DNA of 64,000 nucleotides, from assembly GCA_028752905.1 (NCBI GenBank), contig JAQNBH010000011.1, forward strand, positions 19,083,409 to 19,147,408, read 5' to 3'. Position numbers and translations under genes: made by a program. Below, piece after piece: positions 58,901-64,000 of this stretch (position 1 is its first letter; each line of letters opens with the position of its first letter). Source of the DNA: Cladorhizidae sp. MBARI D1340-BT2 (lineage: Eukaryota > Porifera > Demospongiae > Poecilosclerida > Cladorhizidae). The notes beneath the pieces are model-generated. The model did not search any database. It saw only the letters and a program-made list of their open reading frames with translations, and was not told where the DNA came from.

Positions 58901-61900
58901 ATGAACACATGTGTACATCAAGCTATGAACACTGGAATGCAGCAACCTATGAACTCTGATGTGTATCAAGCTATGAAATCTGGTGTGTAGCAAGACATGA
59001 ACTCTGGTGTGCAGCAAGCCATAAACTCTGGTATGCTTCAAGCCATGAAATTTGGTGTGCATCAAGCCAAGAACTCTGGTGGGTATGAAGCTATGAACTC
59101 TGGTGTGTAGCAAGCCATGAACTCTGGCGTGCAGCAAGCCATTAACTTTGGCATGCATCAAGCCATGAACTCAGGTGTGTATCAAGCTATGAACTCTGGG
59201 GTGTAGTAAAACATGAACTCTGGTGTGCATCAAGCCATGAAATCTGGTGTGCAGCAAGCGATGAACTCTATGAACTGTGGTGTGCATCAAGCCATGAATT
59301 CTGGTGTGTATCGAACTATGAACTCTGGTGTGTATCAAGCCTTGCACTCTGGTGTGCATCATGCCAAGAACTCTGGTGTGCATCAAGCCATGAACTCTGG
59401 TGTGCATAAAGCCATGAACTCGGGTGTGCTTCTAACCATAAACTCTGGTGTGCATCAAGCTATGAACTCGGGTGTGCATCAAGCCATGACTTCGGGTGGG
59501 CAGCAAGCGATGAACTCTATGAACTCTGGTGTGCATCAAGCCATGAACTATGGTGTGTATCAAGACATGAATTCTGGTGTCAGTAACCATGAACTCCATA
59601 TCAAGCTATGCACTCTGGTGTGTATCAAGCCTTGAACTCTGGTAGATATCAAGATATGAACTCTGGTCTGTATCAAGCTATTAATTCTGTGGTGTAGCAA
59701 AACATGAACTCTGGTGTGTAGCAAGTCATGAACTCTGGTGTGTAGCAGTCTCATGAACTCTGTATTAAGCCATGAACACTGGTGTGTTTCAAGCCATGAA
59801 CTCTGGTGTGCATCAAGCCAATGAACTTTGGTGTGCATCAAGCCATGAACTATGGTGTGCATCAAGCCATGAACAACTCTGGTGTATAGCAAGCCATGAA
59901 CTCTGGCGTGCATCAAACCATGAACTCTGTTGTGCATCAAGCCATGAACTCTGGTGTGCATCAAGCCATGAACTTTGGTTTGCATAAAGCCATGAACTCT
60001 GGTGTGTAGCAAGCCATGAATCTGACGTGCAGCAAGCCATGAACTCTGGCATGTATCAAGCCATGAACTCTGGTGTTTCAAGCCATAAAATCTGGTGTGT
60101 AGCAAGACATGAACTCTGGTGTGCAGCAAGCCATAAACTCTGGTATGCTTCAAGCCATGAAATTTGGCGTGCATCAAGCCAAGAACTCTGGTGGGTATGA
60201 AGCTATGAACTCTGGTGTGTAGCAAGCCATGAACTCTGGCGTGCAGCAAGCCATTAACTTTGGCATGCATCAAGCCATGAAATCAGGTGTGCATCAAGCC
60301 ATGAACTCTGGTGTGCATAAAGCCATGAACTCGGGTGTGCTTCTAACCATAAACTCTGGTGTGCATCAAGCTATGAACTCGGGTGTGCATCAAGCCATGA
60401 CTTCGGGTGGGCAGCAAGTGATGAACTCTATGAACTCTGGTGTGCATCAAGCCATGAACTATGGTGTGTATCAAAACATGAATTCTGGTGTCAGTAACCA
60501 TGAACTCCATATCAAGCTATGCACTCTGGTGTGTATCAAGCCATGAACTCTGGTGGATATCAAGATATGAACACTGGTCTGTATAAAGCTATTAATTCTG
60601 TGGTGTAGCAAAACATGAACTCTGGTGTGTAGCAAGTCATGAACTCTGGTGTGTAGCAGTCTCATGAACTCTGTATTAAGCCATGAACACTGGTGTGTGT
60701 CAAGCCATGAACTCTGGTGTGCATCAAGCCAATGAACTTTGGCGTGCATCAAGCCATGAACTAAGGTGTGCATCAAGCCATGAACAACTCTGGTGTATAT
60801 CAAGCCATGAACTCTGGCATGCTTCAAACCATGAACTCTGTTGTGCATCAAGCCATGAACTCTGGTGTGCATCAAGCCATGAACTTTGGTTTGCAGCAAG
60901 CCATGAACTCTGGCATGTATCAAGCCATGAACTCTGGTGTTTCAAGCCATGAAATCTGGTATGTAGCAAGACATTAACTCTGGTGTGCATCAAGCCATGA
61001 ACTCGGGTGTGCAACAAGCCATGAACTCTAGTTTGCATCAAGCCATGAACACATGTGTACATCAAGCTATGAACACTGGAATGCAGCAACCTATGAACTC
61101 TGATGTGTATCAAGCTATCAAATCTGATATGTAGCAAGACATGAACTCTGGTGTGCAGCAAGCCATAAACTCTGGTATGCTTCAAGCCATGAAATTTGGT
61201 GTGCATCAAGCCAAGAACTCTGGTGGGTATGAAGCTATGAACTCTGGTTTGTAGCAAGCCATGAACTCTGGCGTGCAGCAAGCCATTAACTTTGGCATGC
61301 ATCAAGCCATGAACTCAGGTGTGTATCAAGCTATGAACTCTGGACTGGAGTAAAACATGAACTCTGATGTGCATCAAGGCATGAACTCGGATGTGTATCA
61401 AGCTATGAACTCTGGTGTGTAGCAAGACATGCACTCTGGTGTATAACAGTCATGAACTCTGTATCAAGCCATGAACTCTGGTGTCTTATGCCATGAATTC
61501 TGGAGTGTGTCAAGCCATGAACTCTGGTGTGCATCAACCAATGAACTCTGGTGTGCATCAAGCAATGAACTCTGGTGTGCATCAAGCCAAGAACAACTCT
61601 AGTGTACATCAAGTCATGAACTGTGGTGTGCATCAAACCATGAACTCTCGTGTGCATCAAGCCATGAACTATGGTGTGCATCAAGCCATGAACTTTGGTT
61701 TGCATCAAGCCATGAACTCTGGTGGGTATCAAGCCATGAACTATGGTGTGTAGCAAGCCATGAATTCTGAAGTGCAGCAAGCCATGAAGTCTGGCATGCA
61801 TCAAGCAATAAACTCTGGTGTGTATCAAGCTATGAACTCTGGTGGTTAGCAAGTCATGAACTCTGGTGTTGTGTACCAGTCATGAACTCTGTATCAAGCC

Positions 61901-64000
61901 ATGAACTCAGGTGTATCAAGCTATGAACTCTGGTGTGGGTCAAGCCATGAACTCTGGTGTGCATCAAGCCATAAACTCTGGTGTGTATCAAGCTATGAAC
62001 TCTGGTGTGTAACAAGACATGAACTCTGGTGTATAGCATTCATGAACTCTGTTTCAAGCCATGAACTCTGGTGTATCAAGACATGAACTCTGGTGTGTGT
62101 CAAGCCATGAACTCTGGTGTGCATCCAGCCATGAACTCTGGTGTGTATCAAGCTATTAACTCTGGTGTGCATCAATCCATGAACTCTGGTGTGCATCAAG
62201 CCATGAAATCTGGTGTGCAGCAAGCGATGAACTCTATGAACTCTGGTGTGCATCAAACCATGAATTCTGGTGTGTATCGAACTATGAACTCTGGTGTGTA
62301 TCAACCTTGGACTCTGGTGTGCATCATGCCAAGAACTCTGGTGTGCATCAAGTCATGAACTCTGGTGTGCATAAAGCCATGAACTCGGGTGTGCTTCTAA
62401 CCATAAACTCTGGTGTGCATCAAGCTATAAACTCGGGTGTGCATCAAGCCATGACTTCGGGTGGGCAGCAAGCGATGAACTCTATGAACTCTGGTGTGCA
62501 TCAAGCCATGCACTCTGGTGTGTATCACGCCATGAACTCTGGTGTGTATCACAGCATGAACTCGGATGTGTATCAAGCTATGAACTCTGGTGTGTAGCAA
62601 GACATGCCCTCTGGTGTGCATGAAGGCATGAACTCGGATGTGTATCAAGCTATGAACTCTGGTGTATATCAGTCATGAACTCTGTATCAAGCCATGAACT
62701 CTGGTGTCTTATGCCATGAACTCTGGAGTTTGTCAAGCCATGAACTCTGGTGTGCATCAAGTGATGAACTCTGGTGTGCATCAAGCCATGAACTCTGGTG
62801 TGCATCAACCCATGAACTCTGGTGTGCATCAACCCATGAACTCTGGTATGCATCAAGCCATGAATTCTGGTGTGCATCAAGCCATTAACTTTGGTTTCCA
62901 TCAAGCCATGAAGTCTGGCATGCATCAAGCAATAAACTCTGGTGTGTATCAAGCTATGAACTATGGTGGTTAGCAAGTCATGAACTCTGGTGTGTAGCAG
63001 TCATGAACTCTGTATCAAGACATGAACTCTGGTCTATCAAGCTATGAACTCTGGTGTGGGTCAAGCCATGAACTCTGTTGTGCATCAAGCCATGAACTCT
63101 GGTGTGCATCAAGCCATGAACTTTGGTTTGCATAAAGCCATGAACTCTGGTGTGTAGCAAGCCATGAATCTGACGTGCAGCAAGCCATGAACTCTGGCAT
63201 GTATCAAGCCATGAACTCTGGTGTTTCAAGCCATGAAATCTGGTGTGTAGCAAGACATTAACTCTGGTGTGCATCAAGCCATGAACTCGGGTGTGCAACA
63301 AGCCATGAACTCTAGTTTGCATCAAGCCATGAACACATGTGTACATCAAGCTATGAACAGTGGAATGCAGCAACCTATGAACTCTGATGTGTATCAAGCT
63401 ATGAAATCTGGTGTGTAGCAAGACATGAACTCTGGTGTGCAGCAAGCCATAAACTCTGGTATGCTTCAAGCCATGAAATTTGGTGTGCATCAAGCCAAGA
63501 ACTCTGGTGGGTATGAAGCTATGAACTCTGGTGTGTAGCAAGCCATGAACTCTGGCGTGCAGCAAGCCATTAACTTTGGCATGCATCAAGCCATGAAATC
63601 AGGTGTGTATCAAGCTATGAACTCTGGGGTGTAGTAAAACATGAACTCTGGTGTGCATCAAGCCATGAAATCTGGTGTGCAGCAAGCGATGAACTCTATG
63701 AACTGTGGTGTGCATCAAGCCATGAATTCTGGTGTGTATCGAACTATGAACTCTGGTGTGTATCAAGCCTTGCACTCTGGTGTGCATCATGCCAAGAACT
63801 CTGGTGTGCATCAAGCCATGAACTCTGGTGTGCATAAAGCCACGAACTCGGGTGTGCTTCTAACCATAAACTCTGGTGTGCATCAAGCTATGAACTCGGG
63901 TGTGCATCAAGCCATGACTTCGGGTGGGCAGCAAGTGATGAACTCTATGAACTCTGGTGTGCATCAAGCCATGAACTATGGTGTGTATCAAGACATGAAT
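55927..64000. repeat. 24-bp minisatellite array B (cut by window end)
   Basis: Same monomer as array A. 55927-56990 matches 9392-10461. The array then jumps to a match with 12010 onward, runs through fewer higher-order units (landmarks at 57934, 59213 and a shortened one ending near 60471), matches 19329-20648 at 61403-62648, and ends with a further landmark near 63640 not found at that place in array A. At least 8.07 kb. Confidence 0.97.
57934..59212. repeat. Higher-order repeat unit in array B (1279 bp)
   Basis: Equivalent of unit 1 in array A, one base shorter because of a T loss in GGTGTTTCAAGCC near 58797. That loss breaks the minus-strand octapeptide frame at this point. Confidence 0.8.

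Overview
The window looks like nuclear DNA of an animal with a simple body plan, most likely a sponge or other early-branching metazoan. It is AT-rich, has canonical GT/AG splice signals and carries many decayed eukaryotic transposons (CR1/L2-like LINE, Merlin, hAT, piggyBac-like, Ty3/gypsy) and tandem repeats. Nothing suggests a bacterial, plasmid or organellar origin. The phylum is inferred from sequence style only and is uncertain. No rRNA or tRNA gene was recognised.

Layout. (1) 1-9391: the left part of a duplicated segment, holding a broken gene ending in a CCHC zinc knuckle (1835-2320), a copy of a dispersed repeat with a hammerhead-ribozyme-like motif (3285-3535), a Merlin-type transposase pseudogene (4051-4779) and a nearly full-length but dead LINE on the minus strand (5231-about 9390). 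(2) 9392-22418: a 13 kb array of a 24-bp minisatellite, organised into higher-order repeats of about 1.23-1.28 kb that alternate to give a roughly 2.5 kb super-period. (3) 22419-28560: mostly unrecognised sequence with a foldback MITE, two Ty3/gypsy fragments, a 27-bp minisatellite, a possible membrane-spanning exon and the second hammerhead-like repeat. (4) 28606-30659: about 2 kb of (AAT)n. (5) 30662-35560: a strongly diverged satellite with units of about 150-180 bp, into which a piggyBac-like nonautonomous element has inserted at TTAA. (6) 35561-46513: the last three exons of what is probably a single-pass membrane protein gene (36947-41695), a dispersed repeat pair, a hAT transposase relic and a 34-bp minisatellite. 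(7) 46514-64000: a second copy of region 1 and of the 24-bp array, which runs off the window end.

The two copies of region 1 differ only by scattered substitutions and a few small indels. They share all the main inactivating lesions of the LINE and Merlin element, so the duplication is much younger than the insertions. The 24-bp arrays differ in number and order of higher-order units. Either this is a real tandem duplication with a period of about 46.5 kb, or two haplotypes were assembled end to end.

The genes do not form a pathway: nearly all recognisable coding sequence is dead mobile DNA. The exception is the three-exon membrane-protein tail, whose exon phases agree. The most unusual signals are the hammerhead-like motif, the nested higher-order structure of the minisatellite, and the clean TTAA insertion into a satellite monomer.
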